Shown: positions 1-13,301, counted from the stretch's first letter. The stretch is DNA of 64,000 bases from Nephromyces sp. MM_2019 (GCA_015657535.1 JADHZB010001847.1:37192-101191); one strand, 5' to 3'. Numbers and translations are program-made. Notes: generated by a model from the sequence alone, not told the origin.

Positions 1-961
1 ATGTTCACAATATAGAGTCGTAACTTTTTTTATTCCGAAATCTGCACTATCGCCTTAAAGAGTAATTCATCTACTACTTAAAATTTATAAATGGCCTAAT
101 TCTTATCTTATCCTACGAATCTTAACTTACTTTAAGCTATATAGAAACTACAAGCACCCATTCCTATGAATATTATCGGCTAAAATAAACAATTGTGGCT
201 ATATTTATATCTCTTAGCTAATATTTTATATTTGGTTTGAATATTCTATCTTAAAATTGATTTTTATTTAAAATAAGATTTGAAAAAAAATAATAAATAT
301 AATTAATAATTTAAGCCAATATGATGATTTATTTCATTGATTGTATCTTAGATTTTTGGATATATTATTACGAAAATAAAAAATTAGAAACCATTAAACT
401 TCAACCTTAAAAATTAGCATATAAAACAATAAATGTTATAAAACACTAGTAGGGTAAAATTCATTTTTAATAACTATAATTACACTAGTAGTTATTAATC
501 AAGCATATAATCTAGTTTAAAAAAAAGTCACTTTATAGTAAAACTCAAAACCACAAATTTTTAGCTATTAAATGTATTGGTCTTGGAATTTAGTACTGCT
601 TGTGTATATTTCTTCAATTAATTAAAAATTGTTTAGTAACTTCAAACAGCTAGAAATATTTTTGTGGCGCTTTGAATTACTTATAAAATAAAAAATAAAA
701 GGCTCTGAAGAGTGTTGATATTCGAATCATAAGACTTGAGGAGAAAATTATCAAAATATATTACTAGGTTTATTCTATGATCTGGTTCAGGAATTGCAGA
801 TACGAGTATTATGATATTCATAAATAAAATTATTTAATTATTTTATTATACTGTTGTTCATTTTAGGACAGATTAAATCCAATTTGTGAAAGTATTTGAG
901 GCGAAATAAAAATAGGATTTAAAAAATATTTGCGGCTGGTGTGATAATTTTATCGCTTTTT
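1..961. other. AT-rich spacer without recognised gene
   Basis: No exon chain, RNA gene or notable repeat seen. It lies downstream of the minus-strand gene that ends at 962, so part is probably its 3' UTR. Confidence 0.5.
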
Positions 962-3082
962 TTACACGAGGAATCCATTTTCAAGTAGTTGTGAGTTTTG
1001 TAAGACATCTGACTGGTCATTTTCATTGGGAAGGATTTGATTCTAAGAGTTGTGTTATAAATATCATTACTATGGTCTTAAAGTGTAACCAGATCAAAAA
1101 GTTCTAAAAGTGCAAAATTGTCTAGATTACCTGAAACTCTTCATGATCTGAATAGTTAGTATAAAATCTACTCTGATTTATATCAGGTTGTGCTTGAGGC
1201 CTTACATAGCGACTGTAAATGGGTATATAAAATTTCTTTTTATCGTGAAAATAATTAAAGGCTGAAGTGACTAGAGTTAACAAACGATAATGTTTGAATG
1301 ATACCTAGGTATAGATTGAATATCCTGCTCTAATCTTTGAACAATGTTAGTGAGGATGTAAGCGAATTTCCCGAGATCTTGGAGCTGTGAATCGATATCT
1401 TTCAAATTGTTATGGATCATGTGAAGCTGTGGGGAAAGTCCATCTGGAATATAATAAATAATTAATAATTTATTGGCCAAAAATTAACGATTGGTAATTA
1501 ATCAAGTGATTTTAGATGTTTAAATTATCATTAAGATTAAATCGAAGCAATGACTAATTGTGGGCTAATAGTGTTGCATGACCTTCGTGAGTTAGGCTTT
1601 CAGTGTTTGAACGTTGTTCCTATTAGTAAAGTTGGAAAATTGTATTTAAATAGTCAAATTTTTTGTATGCAAAGATTACCTTTGTATTGTTGAATGACTC
1701 ACAAAGCCAATTAATTCGTTTTAGCATTTGAATTATAGCTTCTTGGTCATAGCTGATATTTGGTGCACTTGAGGCCCTTTTAGGTTTGATAAATCTCAAG
1801 TAGATAGTCTGAAGTAAAACTCAAATCAGGATCTTAAATCCAAAAAAGTGTTTAAATTACCGCTAGGAAAATTATAAGAAGTGTGCTTGTGTAAGCATAA
1901 GGAAAGGTTGTGCTCAACCATAAATGTTGATGAAATATCAAGGTAAAAGCAAGCTTTGTTGAATATTTGCCCTTTTCGATTGTGTTGTCTACTGCTTGCA
2001 ATTATAGGAATATAAGGATTTAAAATTTTCAAACTAGAGGTTAAATAGCTTAGTGATAATTTTTATAAAATAGAAATTTTAAATAAGTGACTTGCTTTTA
2101 GGTTTAATTTCATTTTTCCAACGGAGTTTTGCCCCTTTAGCAACAAATTTTAATTTTTCAAAAATAGTCTGAAAAAACCAGTTGGGATATGGTGAAAGGT
2201 GACTTTCCACAACTCGGTGTAAGAGATACTCATAATATTCACGGTAATAAGCCTCTGAATTTAATATAAAGTTAAGATTGAAGTTCAATTATATGCAAGT
2301 ATATATAGTATAATTAATTGATCTGGTAAAATCAAACAAAAGGTTATAAAAATTAAAATAAAATGGATATAATAAACAGCTCTAAATTTTAAACAGACCA
2401 GTTTTACTAGCCTCGGTGTTTTCATGTCCTTGAGAATATTCTGAGTCGTGAATAATTTCTAGGGTAGAAATTTTGGGGCTTTCTTTCTGGTTATATTTAT
2501 ATAATTTTAATATCAATTTTGTAAAAATTCTGAAGATGAGCTCACCTTATTTGAGTGTAAGCCTTGTTGAGGATCTTGAAAGTTGTTTTGTTTATCAATA
2601 GTGTCATTTATGTCAAATATATCCTAAATTAAAACAGTAATGGGGTTCTTTATATCAGCTGAAGAAAATTTATAAACTTATTCTACCTACATTTGGAATT
2701 TCTTCAGGGATTAGATGTATATTTGGAGGAAAGCATAAATTACTGGGACCATCCGATGCCTGCAAGAAGTGCAAGATTATGAAATTTTACAAATATGTAT
2801 AAAAAAAATTTGCTTATAGTTCTATTGTAGAGATAATTTAAATGTTATCGTCATGGGGGGTTAGGTATACTAAAGTTTTAATTTGTTGATTAAAAATGAT
2901 TTAAAAATTTAGGATGAACAAGGGTTGAAACAAATAAATGATGATTATCATTTTGAAATTCTTAGCTCTGTTCCCAGGCCTGTTTTGTGCGTACTCACTT
3001 GTGAATAAAATTCAGACTTATTAAAAATCGTCAGAATTAGTAATAAAACAAAAAACCTAAATAATCTTTGTGGACACCCCAT
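962..3082 (-). CDS. Secreted protein of unknown family, 11 exons, 374 aa
   Basis: I do not recognise the family. Model, coding order: 3082-2999, 2759-2691, 2623-2546, 2486-2408, 2254-2092, 2033-1861, 1819-1680, 1619-1583, 1443-1305, 1212-1131, 1042-962. All junctions are GT-AG and the total is 1125 nt in frame. Exon 1 encodes a typical signal peptide (MGCPQRLFRFFVLLLILTIF). The middle (exons 5-7) is aromatic and basic, with YYREYYEYLL and SPYPNWFF; exon 9 looks helical (DIDSQLQDLGKFAYILTNI). It is nearly cysteine-free after the signal and has no second membrane segment, so it is probably soluble in the secretory pathway or exported. The joint from exon 1 to exon 2, across a 239-base intron, is the least certain, and the last acceptor has an alternative. 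Confidence 0.6.
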
Positions 3083-4615
3083 CTTAGTATTGATAATAAT
3101 AGATTAGGCACGATGCATAGGAAAATCAAATTTGGTAGTTAGGAGTAAGTAGTTGAATACTATAATCAATAAGTCAAAGTTATCAGAATGAATGAGGCAT
3201 TAATCAGGGTTAGTTTGAATTGTTCAATGTTCATGTTATGTTATATTTGGAAAACTCATCAACTATGATCCAAAGAATTTGTAGATTCAAGTTGTAGATA
3301 ACTGTCAAGATAACCTTTTTTATAGTAGGCTAACCTATCTCAGTCTAAGATAAGAGAACTATAAGTAAATTGGCCTAGGCTCCTCTACTTTTAGGATGCT
3401 TAAATATTTCGTAAATATATTTGCAATTTGAGGTAAAGGAAATCTAGAATTCAATCTCAACAGTTAAGGGGGTATTATAATATAGAAGCTCTTAATGTTT
3501 TAGTTTGGGATGTTTAAAAGGAAGAAATTAAATATCAACAATTTTATCAAGTGTTTATTTGCTTTGTTATAAAAGTATCCATTCAGATTTGCCAGCCATA
3601 GTTTTATATTTAATAACAACCATTTACTATGGGTTGCTACATATTATTTTTAAACTTGTTTTTTTTAATCGATGATAGGGCTTGAAAAAGTGAGAAGTGG
3701 GACCATTAATTTCTTGAAAAAGGGTTTATGCTTGAGAGTTTAAAGTGAGCTACCAAATGTTTAAAGTGAAATATTTTATCAGTACTTGTAAGATGTTTAA
3801 AGTAGTATTTCTGAATGCGAAGTACTCGCACATTTTTTAATTATAATTATATTTGTTTTTGCTGTATACGTAGTTGAATGGAGAATTTGTTCAATTTTAA
3901 CTCAACCCTAACTATTATAACATTATTTATTAGTTTTTTTGCTAAGTAATTTCTGCTCTTTTATCAACTATTAAGAATAAGAAAGGAAATTTATCCATTA
4001 TTTGAAGAAATGTTTATAAATATTGAGGCTTATTGCATAAGACCACCTTAAAAGATTGTATTACGATAATATCCAGAACAAAGATAAAAATTTTATTGTT
4101 GCTACTGCCATAAAATTTACACGAGTTATCTGATCTGAAATTGATCAGCCTTGATTACTTTGCTATTGCTTTCCTGAAAAAAAGAAAAATCTCTTAATAA
4201 TTTAATGATAAGGATTCACTATCTTGTTTAATCAAATTAAGAATCAATGTTTATACATATATATAAGTGTGGAAATACTAAATATTATTAAAATTGAATT
4301 GATTAAAGGCTCGTCTTTATACTTAAAAGACAAAATAATTATAAACTAGCCATGCTGATAATTGGACAAAAAATTTGACCAAGTTAATGAGAATTGAACC
4401 ATGTAGTAAATCAATTTACTGATCAAAATATTTGGCTGTATTTACATTCAATTAAAAATTATTTTAGGAATGTGTAAAGAAACTTGATTAAAAAATAAAT
4501 CGATCAGCCACTTTAACATGAATTTAAAAGAGCTTGAAGCATGTCTTTTTTTTTGAATGACTTAAAATTAAAACTTATATCTTTAGTTTGATTTACTACA
4601 ACTTTATTTTTAATT
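3083..4615. other. Divergent intergenic region, 1.5 kb
   Basis: Lies between the starts of a minus-strand and a plus-strand gene, so it should hold both promoters. It is AT-rich with many short A/T runs. I see no exon or repeat I can defend. Confidence 0.45.
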
Positions 4616-6111
4616 ATGAAGATAAAAATTATTACGACCTTTATTATACTCTGTCAGTTTGGTTATAGTATGGAGCCTTTTCATTTTAATATCCAGGAAA
4701 ATAAGACCTTTCATCAGGTTGAGCAGAAAAGGAACAATAACTTCAAACAAGGGAAACAAAAAAATAAAGTCAATTTCATCCCTTTCTGGCCATTAAGGAA
4801 CTATCATAGCCAAGGCCCAAAGCAGAAGTCTGGGAGGTGTGTATCCCCAAACTCATTTATAGTTGAATAATAGATAAAATTCTATATATTTTTTAATGAA
4901 CTCTGAATCTTAAGCAGAGAATTCCCATTGATACCAAATCCCTTCAAGATCCCAAACAATTGCGTTACACAACCACGGTAGATAAAATTGTATCGGAAAT
5001 TGATATTCAATTATAATAATTTTATGAAGTTTCAATGTTACCTGGCTATGTGATGAAGGGAATATATTAACCCCAGAGCAACAGTTTACACTTCAAATGA
5101 GACTATTAATGCTTAGGGATAAGTTGTTTCATAGATGCTTAGATGGGCAAAATCACCCTTATCAGGTTAAATATTAATAGCTAGCGGAATACTTCAATTT
5201 TTGAACTAAAAATTTGAAAGCTTGCCGTACTTTTATTGAGAACAATTGATAATCCTCGTCAAGGAAATTGGCAATCCTTTATGGATAACTTTTCAGAGGA
5301 TATACTGAGGTTAAAAACTAAAAGTTTTTTATACTTTTTGAAGTTTGCTAATCGACATTACACAATTATAATAGGAAATGGGGAATAGGGAATAGGAAGT
5401 GCCATGATGGCCTTCTCTTAGTCTATTTAAAAGTGAGAATATAACTTAATTTATTATTTATTTCTTAAAATAAAAAACTCAATCTGAAAATTGAAGGAAC
5501 AAGGATTAGTTTCGTTATCTACTCGAGGTAAAACAAATTCAACTATTTGAAACTTGACCTCCTGAATTCAATTAATGTGAGAAAAAAGAGGCATTAAAAG
5601 ATAGATTTACAAAAGTATGTATGGATATCATAAAATATTTTAAGCTTGTAAATTTCTATAAACTCCGAAGCAATTCAAATCTATGATAAACCAAAAGGCT
5701 TTTCAAATGTCTGTTGAAGGTATCACAAGTTATGAAATAATCGAGTTCTTAGTTAAGTCGATTGAAGAGCAATTGAAGCACTCAACTGAAAGTAATATAA
5801 ATAATATCAACATAAAAGTGTTCTATTTACTCACTGAAAACTAAATTCAGATTGGCTTCTGATCGTATTGGCGATTGCATATGTAGTATCTATTTTGGTA
5901 GTCTATGCACTTTTAAGTTTTATCATGTACCAAAAGTACTCAGTAAGTTCATCAACACACTTATAGAGTAGTACTTCGTCAGGTTATTCTTAAACACTAC
6001 TTAAATTTTATATTAATAGCGTATTGTGTACTTAGCAGCATTTATCCATTAAGAACACCTATAATTTTGAATCTCTTAGGAAATGAGTATAATTTACATA
6101 ATTATAGTTAA
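4616..6111 (+). CDS. MOLO1/TPM-like type I membrane protein, 10 exons, about 320 aa
   Basis: Exons: 4616-4836, 4918-4977, 5030-5165, 5221-5309, 5375-5432, 5497-5527, 5589-5614, 5671-5791, 5851-5942, 5983-6111 (963 nt, in frame). A signal peptide (MKIKIITTFIILCQFGYS) is followed by a lumenal domain with the MOLO1/TPM order of motifs: PLIPNPF, a cysteine, WLCDEGNILTPEQ, a hydrophobic strand (LAVLLLRTID), KWGIGNRKCHDGLLLVYL, then a helical tail. A strong transmembrane helix follows at about residues 249-271 (WLLIVLAIAYVV). The related C. elegans MOLO-1 is a single-pass auxiliary protein of acetylcholine receptors, and plant TPM proteins act in photosystem repair; the role here is unknown. The last exon, which adds a second hydrophobic stretch, is uncertain. 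It ends 74 bases before the OSCP start on the same strand. Confidence 0.62.
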
Positions 6112-6185
6112 TCAAGGACCTCAGTAAAAAATTATCATTTTAAAGACATTAATTATTCCCCTACCTTTTTACATAAAGCTTAATC

Positions 6186-7163
6186 ATGTATAACTATTCC
6201 CACTTAGCTAAGAGTTTTTGTACTTTCCATAGATACAATGCCTCTCTGAAACTCTACTCTACAAGGCAAGCAACGACTCTTGTGTATAAAATGAGGTCTA
6301 TAGAACAATCTTACCTTAACAAATTTGATTCAGCTTCTAAATTCAGGCATACTTTTTCATCTCAGTCACAACCAAATAATGGAGCAGAAAGTGATAGCAA
6401 AAACAACTCTACTTCAGGTGGAGCTGATCACAGTTTGGAAGGTAAATATGCAACAGCCCTATTCAATGTTGCCAAATCCATGAATAAATTAGACACAGTT
6501 TATAATAACTTGGCAAGCTTCGATGAAACCATGAAACACTCATCTTCGTTGAGATCTTTGCTCCTTTCCTCCCATTTTACCTTACCCGAAAAATCCCAGA
6601 AACCATTCCTTAGTACTTTTAAAGATGATTTTAATTGGGATACTCTTACCGTCAACTTTGTGGAGCTACTGATAGCCAACAAAAGACTTTATTTGGTAGA
6701 TAGTATCTTTAAGTCTTTTGAAAAATTTTATAGAGCAGAGAAGGGAATCAAGTACTGCCAAATAACCTCAGCTAAGGTAAGAATTGTGACTTTCCAAAGG
6801 ATCATTAATTCATTAAATGATAGTACAACGTCACAACTATCACATCCTCAAACTTCTACATTTCCTTTTTTTACCCTAATTTTCAATATTTAGGATCTTT
6901 CGGCCAATCAAAAAAAAGAAGTACTTGAGGTACTTCAAAAGCGTATTGGTAGCGGTATGAAGTTGCTAGCGGACTTCACCTCCAACCCTTCAATTTTGGT
7001 ATGATTTTATATCTTTTTTATTTATTATTTATATTCAAATAAAATTTACCTAACATTCTAGGGAGGAATGGTCGTAACACTCGATGAGCAAGTTATGGAT
7101 TTTTCAATATCCTCCCGTGTAGAGCGCCTTCAAAATGAACTTTTGGAACCTTTTAATAACTAA
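6186..7163 (+). CDS. OSCP: Mitochondrial ATP synthase OSCP (delta/O) subunit, 3 exons, 265 aa
   Basis: Exons 6186-6776, 6894-6998, 7062-7163 (798 nt). OSCP joins the peripheral stalk to the top of F1 in the mitochondrial ATP synthase. The mature domain begins near residue 80 with EGKYATALFNVAKSMNKLD, the usual OSCP/delta N-terminal helix, and continues through NFVELLIANKRL. The C-terminal exons carry the family signature: a short helix, then GGMVVTLDEQVMDFSISSRV, which matches the conserved 'GG' strand and the closing 'D S ... L' helix. The first 80 residues are Ser, Arg and Asn-rich and fit a mitochondrial presequence plus linker, longer than usual. The open frame past exon 1 is intron read-through; the donor is GTAAGA at 6777. 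Confidence 0.93.
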
Positions 7164-7953
7164 AATTGGACCATACCATACCAACGATTAAAGATATTTT
7201 AAAATAATTTTTCCAATATATCTAATTTTTTATTATTGAACATTTCTAGATATTTTAATGCCTTTCGATTGACCTAAATAACATAAAATTACAATTTAAC
7301 CTAGCAAATCTTAACTAAACTCTAGAGTCTGATTATTCGGATTATAATTTTATATTTTTATCCACCATCAGAATGATTATAACACTAACTATTTTTGTGT
7401 GATGTTGTTATTTATCAAAATTTATTCTAGACTTGCTTTTTGGCCTTAACATTTAAGCGCTAATTGCAATTGTATCGTTAATAACATTCTTCATTAGTTC
7501 TATCAAATTTCAAGTAAAACTGAAAGCCTAAACTCAAATTACTTGACTTCATTCCATACTTAATTTTAGATATACACCAACCTGTAAAATTTTTAAAGGA
7601 ACCGAAGTTTCTACTTAGTGAATTTGAATAGACATATCTATGTGTATAGATAATTTAGACTTTATTTTAGAAATTGCTTTAAACCCTTGGTTAATTTCCC
7701 ATGAATACAATTATAAGAAGTATACCTACTACTTTTAAATAGTTGCAAGGCTTAGTGAAGAATTTCTTACAGTTAAGAATACTACGAGTTATGCTAGAAA
7801 TAATTTTCTTCCAGCTTTTTATGCTTTATTTAACAGAATCATAAATGATTGAAGGAGATTTACACTTAGTAAGTATCTAGCTATTTATAAAATTTATAAA
7901 CTGTTAGGTCAAAGGGGATGATAAATTTAATCAATAATAACTCATAATCTAAT
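7164..7953. other. Intergenic spacer, 0.8 kb
   Basis: AT-rich. Holds the 3' end of the OSCP gene and the promoter of the PH gene. Nothing else supported. Confidence 0.5.
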
Positions 7954-10389
7954 ATGGCAGTACTTGAGAGATTTTTAGATTTAAACTCTTACATTAATGA
8001 AGATATAGGTCTAGATAACACAGTTACAAATTCCCATGAAGGACATGTCGAGCTACTTATGGGACATGGTGATGTAGTAAATCAGTCCAATGACCCCCTT
8101 AAATCAGGGGGGGCTTTACTGAGGAGGCTATCATCAAATACTAAGTCAAATTCTGGTAGTTCATCGATTTTTTGGGCAACTGTATACGTGAGAATAAAGG
8201 CTAATTTTCTAATTTATTTTGAATCTAAAGAGTCTAAACGATCAATGGGTGCTTTTTGTTTGGAAAAATTAGTTGCCACAGTCTTATCTACACATGCAGC
8301 AATTAATCGAAGTGTGAGTAAATCTCAAAAAATCTTTATCTAATTCATTTAAATATAATAATTTTTCTCCCATCAGATAATTCCTTTCTTACCAACTGGT
8401 ATAAAAATCAATGAAAAGTCAAATTTTCACCTAGTTAAACTAGACGAGAGTACTAAAGATGCAAAAGGGTGTATACTTTTCATAACAAAAACTGAAGCTG
8501 CAGCGCAGCAGTGGGCCAAAATAATAAATAGGAGTACGGTTAAGTTTCTTTCACGTGTTTTAAATCAAAGAGATAAATCAGTCGAAACGTTAAAAAGTGC
8601 AGAAGAAAAGGCACAGAGGTTTATAGAAATCAAGGTTCGAGAAATGGAAAATCAAATGAGTATAATGTCTGATAAAACCGAAAAATATAAAGTAAGGATA
8701 ATTTTCATATAAGCTTGGTAAATAATTAAAAATTAATCAATGATTAATACCAGATGAAATATGAAAAGCTGAAAGACGAAAATGAAAGAATGCAAAAATG
8801 TTGTGAGGTCGTAGAGAAAACATCTTCTGAATTTATAAACCATAAAATGATTGAGTTTAAATCCTTAAGAGAACTTTTAGCTACAGAAGTTGCAGGTGAG
8901 TTTACAAATATTATGAAGCATTTGGTGTCTCATTTAACTATCTTAACTCCTTCTTAGAGGTTGATAACTTGAAGAAAAAGAATAATAATTACCTTAATGA
9001 ACTGAATTCAAATCATAAGCTGATTGAGCTCATTTCGGTGCAAAAAGGCCAATTATCATGGCAATTGGAGCAACTTGAAATGGATTTTAGAGATGCAACA
9101 GATCGTCCTTCGCGAGCTGCATTAAATTTATCGAAATCCAAAAGGCAAATACAGCAATTAATTCTCGAGCAAAGATCACTTAAGTACTCAATAATATTTT
9201 GCTTTTAATAACATAGTTTTCTTTTAATAAATCAAAATTGTGCAAAAAATTCAAAATAGAATTGAACTAGAAGAGATGAGTCAAGCATATGTTAAGCTTA
9301 AGAAAGAAACTAAAGAGAAGGTAGAAAATTCAATTTAGATGTGAAAAACTGAGTCAGATTTCCATTTATTTATAGTTAAATCTAATAAAAGAAATATTAG
9401 AAGCCGGAGACGTTTTCAGTTACCTCGAGAAATGTCTAGTTTGTGCTTTGTTTAAAGTTAGTTTCTTTGGCTCTAATTTTTTTTCAAAATAAAAATTAAA
9501 CTTCATTAACTCGGCTTAGGTTAAATATTATGAAAGTGCTCATAAGTTGAATAAAGGGGACGAGACTAGACTAAAAAACTTGTGGGTGAAATTTCAAATC
9601 TATCTTATTTTGTTAATTATTTTTGGTGTTTCAAAGGATTGCAAAGATTCAGCATGAAGTGAAGTTTTCCGAAACAGCTGCTCGTGCTTCATACATTTGT
9701 CATAGAACCAAAATTTTGGACGATCAACTAAATTATTTCACTGATGGTAGAAAACCAACTGATTACTACAGCTTTTCTAAACAGGTGAATTGCCTCAAAA
9801 GAAATTATTTAAAAGCTTACTAATTGAGATGTTGTGAAGAGACCACTCAAATATATATATGTTATATAACTTTTATTCAAAAATCTTAACACTCAATTAT
9901 TTAGTAAGTAGTGATAAATATTTTAACAATTTTTCTTTTTGAAATTTGTATTATGAAGGTTCTTGATAGATTTGCTTGGATTCTTGGAGATTCAGAAAAT
10001 CTTCATCAAAATTTAACAGACTCTAAACTCTTAAGCATGGATACATTTCAAGACTTCACTTTTAAAGAAAATCATGAATTTGTTGGAGGTGAATAATTGC
10101 CATTTATAATTGAGTAATCCCCAAGATTATAAATTAAATAAACAAATTATTTAGGATATGAAGGGATTATCAATAAAGAACTTGTAAAAGGTATCAACTT
10201 GTTTTCACCTGTAACAAAGATGGTACCTTTTAGTCATATGGAGAAATGTTTGATTTCTCAACAATTGAGAAATACAAAGGTTTAAATTAAACTCCTTTAC
10301 TTCATATATTTATTTTTAAAACCTTAAGTATTTAATAGGTTATAATAAGTTTAAATCCACATTTTAATGCTGTGAAAAAATTTAAATAA
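7954..10389 (+). CDS. PH-domain plus coiled-coil protein, 11 exons, 566 aa
   Basis: Exons: 7954-8313, 8377-8691, 8754-8895, 8958-9183, 9260-9320, 9376-9456, 9520-9581, 9637-9784, 9959-10088, 10155-10279, 10339-10389 (1701 nt, all in frame). Residues about 45-170 look like a pleckstrin homology fold: basic and aromatic strands (IFWATVYVRIKANFLIYFES) and a closing helix with the invariant tryptophan (EAAAQQWAKIINRS). Between the strands the loops are long. Residues about 175-330 are charged heptad-like coiled coil. The C-terminal third is unrecognised. PH domains usually bind phosphoinositides, so a membrane-linked scaffold is a fair inference. Exon 4 uses an unusual GTACTC donor, and exon 7 ends at GTGGGT rather than the nearer-looking GTGAAA because only that keeps the frame. 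Confidence 0.72.
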
Positions 10390-11045
10390 AATTTTCTACT
10401 AAATTATAACTAGACAATTCCTAATTTACACAAAATGTTGTAAGGGTCAAAGTATTACTACAGCCGTTAACTTATCTTATTTTTCAAATCGAAAAAATCT
10501 AATTTTAAATTTAAATTTGTCGAGAAATAAATCCTATTTATTGTCTTAAAATTGGAAATGTGAAATTTTAAATAAAATTCGATTAAAAAATATTAAGAAG
10601 TTTATTTTACAATTTGGCTTGGCTTTAACGATTTGGCTTCGCTATTTAGTTTAAAAATTAAATTTAGCTCTCGTTCAGATTTGAGCTTAAAAAAGAATCA
10701 CTATCTGATTTAATGCTTATTTGTTTGTAATTACACATGTTGTAAACACTTTAGCTGAAGTGAATGTATATAACTAGATCGAAATAGGGTGATCAAAAAT
10801 CTGTGAATTATTCACAAGCCATGTGTGTTTAAAAGTGTCCTTTATACCCTTTTTAGGTATACACACTCGATTTCATGTTTTTATATATCCGTATATTTTA
10901 AATATTTTCTTTCTTAATCATTGAGTTTCATAACAGGACTCTTTTAATTATTTTTTGGCTAACTTTACTATAAGCTTCAAAATAATGTCTAAGTTCTCAT
11001 ATTCTCTACTTAACAATGATTTACAATTAATAACAGCGCATAAAC
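10390..11045. other. Intergenic spacer, 0.65 kb
   Basis: AT-rich, between two plus-strand genes. No feature seen beyond the expected 3' UTR and promoter. Confidence 0.5.
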
Positions 11046-13301
11046 ATGTTCAACCTCTACAAAATTCACCAATTACAAAAGTCCTGTCATAGGACCGCTT
11101 TGCCGCTAGATGCTCAAATACAGCAAACAAAACGCTATAAAACATGCAGACTTCTATGTGATAGCAGGCGTTTCATAAATACTTTAACTGAGATTAATCG
11201 CAACTGGTCTGTAACCAGGGAACATATCTTAGCAAATGAGCCTAAATTATTAAAGAAGCTTAAACACTTTGAAAGGATTAACCCTGTGGATTTACACCTA
11301 CAATACCATCAAAAGCTTAGCAAATCATATTCCAACCCAAGGACAATCCTAAAGTACGAATGTTTGCTTTCTTCATAAATTATGAAAAAAAAAACCACTT
11401 ATACTCCATTCCTTAAAGCAGTGCTATGTTGCTTATATTATTATTATATCCTTACTCAGACTATATAGAGAATATGCTTCAGTAAGTGATAAAGTTGACT
11501 ATCCTTGGCTTATTCGTGCTTATGGACAACTTGGAAACACTTTCGGATTCAATTCTTACTGGTAAGCACTTTGAAACACTCTTTTAACTACCTGAGTAAA
11601 ATGTCAAAACCGAAAATTTACTTGAAATTTTAACTTTTCAGGTCGACCAAAGACAAACAAACTGTACACGAAAGCCTAACCTATAAGCAAATGGTCTTCG
11701 ATATTATTGAAAGGAAGCATATGATAAAAGTAGCTAAATAACTCACCCATATTATTAAGGATTATAATTTAATATATATTTCACAACTTGATTAATTAAT
11801 TATAAAATCCACCTTTTCAGCCGAAAAATGTTCCACGAATACTATACTCTATGGCTTGCCTTGATTATCGAATTTCTGAAACTTTCCCCACTCTTTTAAA
11901 CCTTATTCAAGAAAATATCAAGGTAATGGATGATCATTTCTATAACCATATTAATAAAGCTATTTTATTTTAAAAATCATTTTAAGCTTTGGAGAAGCCC
12001 TACTTTAGCCAACATGATTGCCACTCTTGCTATGCTAGGGATTGGAGATGTTAATGGTAACCACACATTAATTATAACACTTCAGAATTCACCTTAAGCA
12101 AACATTTTCGTGAATAATTAATCTAGGAAACAATATATTTGATACAATAAACGAGGAGAAATCAGACTACAGTAATCTGGTAATTCTTATGATACAAGAA
12201 TTGTACCAACGATCACAGGATCGCTTTCAAGTTGAAGACTTAACTCCCTTTTGCTGGTCCTCGGCAGCATATTCAATGGTCTTACTCGGATTATACGAAC
12301 AGTACTAGTATTTTTGCAATTTTTAATTGTTATTTATTTATACAATGAATTTTTCCTTACAGAGATCCACACATTCTCCCTTACTTTATAAACAAAGTAA
12401 ACCAAACAGTGAGTTTCAAATACTAATTCATAAAATTCTCGAAATTTTATAATGTTTTAAAATTTAAATTAAAAGCTATCTATTGACAACCTCTCCTCAA
12501 GCGGATGGATTCAATTTTATCTTTACCAAATTTTATACTGTACTGATGTTGAAAAACCTAAAAATGAGTTTGAAATTAAGAAAGCTATACCCTTAGAGAT
12601 TCAAGCATCTCTTTACGATAGATGGCTACCAGAAATTGTTTTAAAAGGCCAAAATCAAGTAATTGGATTTTGTCCCTCCCCATATGAAAATAATTTCCAT
12701 TTTCAATCTGTCTATTGATCAGGGCTCTGAGAAATTACAATACGAAGTTGATCAAATTTTAAATGATGTAAAACAAGATGCAATTATGAACTGCTCAGTT
12801 GGTCGATCCTTCGACAAACAGCATACTTTTTTTTGTGGCCACTTAATTAAATCCCGGAACCTCGCAATAGAGTATGATTATCTTAATCCAATAGGTAAAC
12901 TAAACTATCCTACCCGTATCATTCATTTGAGAGAAAAACAAGAGATTAATTTTGACAGTTCCAGGAATACCTAAGCTGTCTGGCCTTCTACAGCTAAAAA
13001 GACGAATTTTTGACAAGCTAGGGCTGCATTTTGCTATTATCCATAAGTAATCTTGATGGTAAACCTTTCCCAAATAGCATTTATTCTCCAATCCCACTAT
13101 TACAGAACTTTTTGGAGAACTCTCGGACCTGAACAAAAGGTAGAAGAAATCCTGAGAATTCTGTCTCAATTTGAAGAAATCCCACAGCCAAAATCCAATG
13201 AAGCGCATGCTTCTTCAATTGATGAAGTATCTCCACAAAAATTTTTAAAACATAAAAAGAAGGTAATAGCAACATGGCCTCCAGAAAAGGTTGTCTTATA
13301 A
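11046..13301 (+). CDS. RAP-domain protein, 11 exons, 509 aa
   Basis: Exons: 11046-11353, 11460-11561, 11642-11729, 11821-11922, 11987-12056, 12127-12301, 12363-12408, 12476-12658, 12723-12894, 12959-13046, 13106-13301 (1530 nt). The C-terminus, about residues 400-470, is a RAP domain: LAIEYDYLNP, then GLLQLKRRIFDKLGLHFAII and TFWRTLGPEQKVEEILRIL. Upstream are helical repeats of the FASTK/OPR kind (PRILYSMACLDYR, LANMIATLAMLGIGD, CWSSAAYSMVLLGLYEQ). RAP proteins bind organellar RNA; in Apicomplexa many act on fragmented mitochondrial rRNA. The basic N-terminus with TALPLDAQIQQTKRYKT fits mitochondrial import. Donors at 11354 and 12302 are GTAC type. Frame changes at 12659-12722 and 12895-12958 are introns, not lesions. 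Confidence 0.85.

Noticed and set aside
12659..12958. Frameshifts in the RAP gene
   Set aside because: Two short introns (12659-12722 and 12895-12958) with GT-AG ends restore the frame and the RAP motif order.
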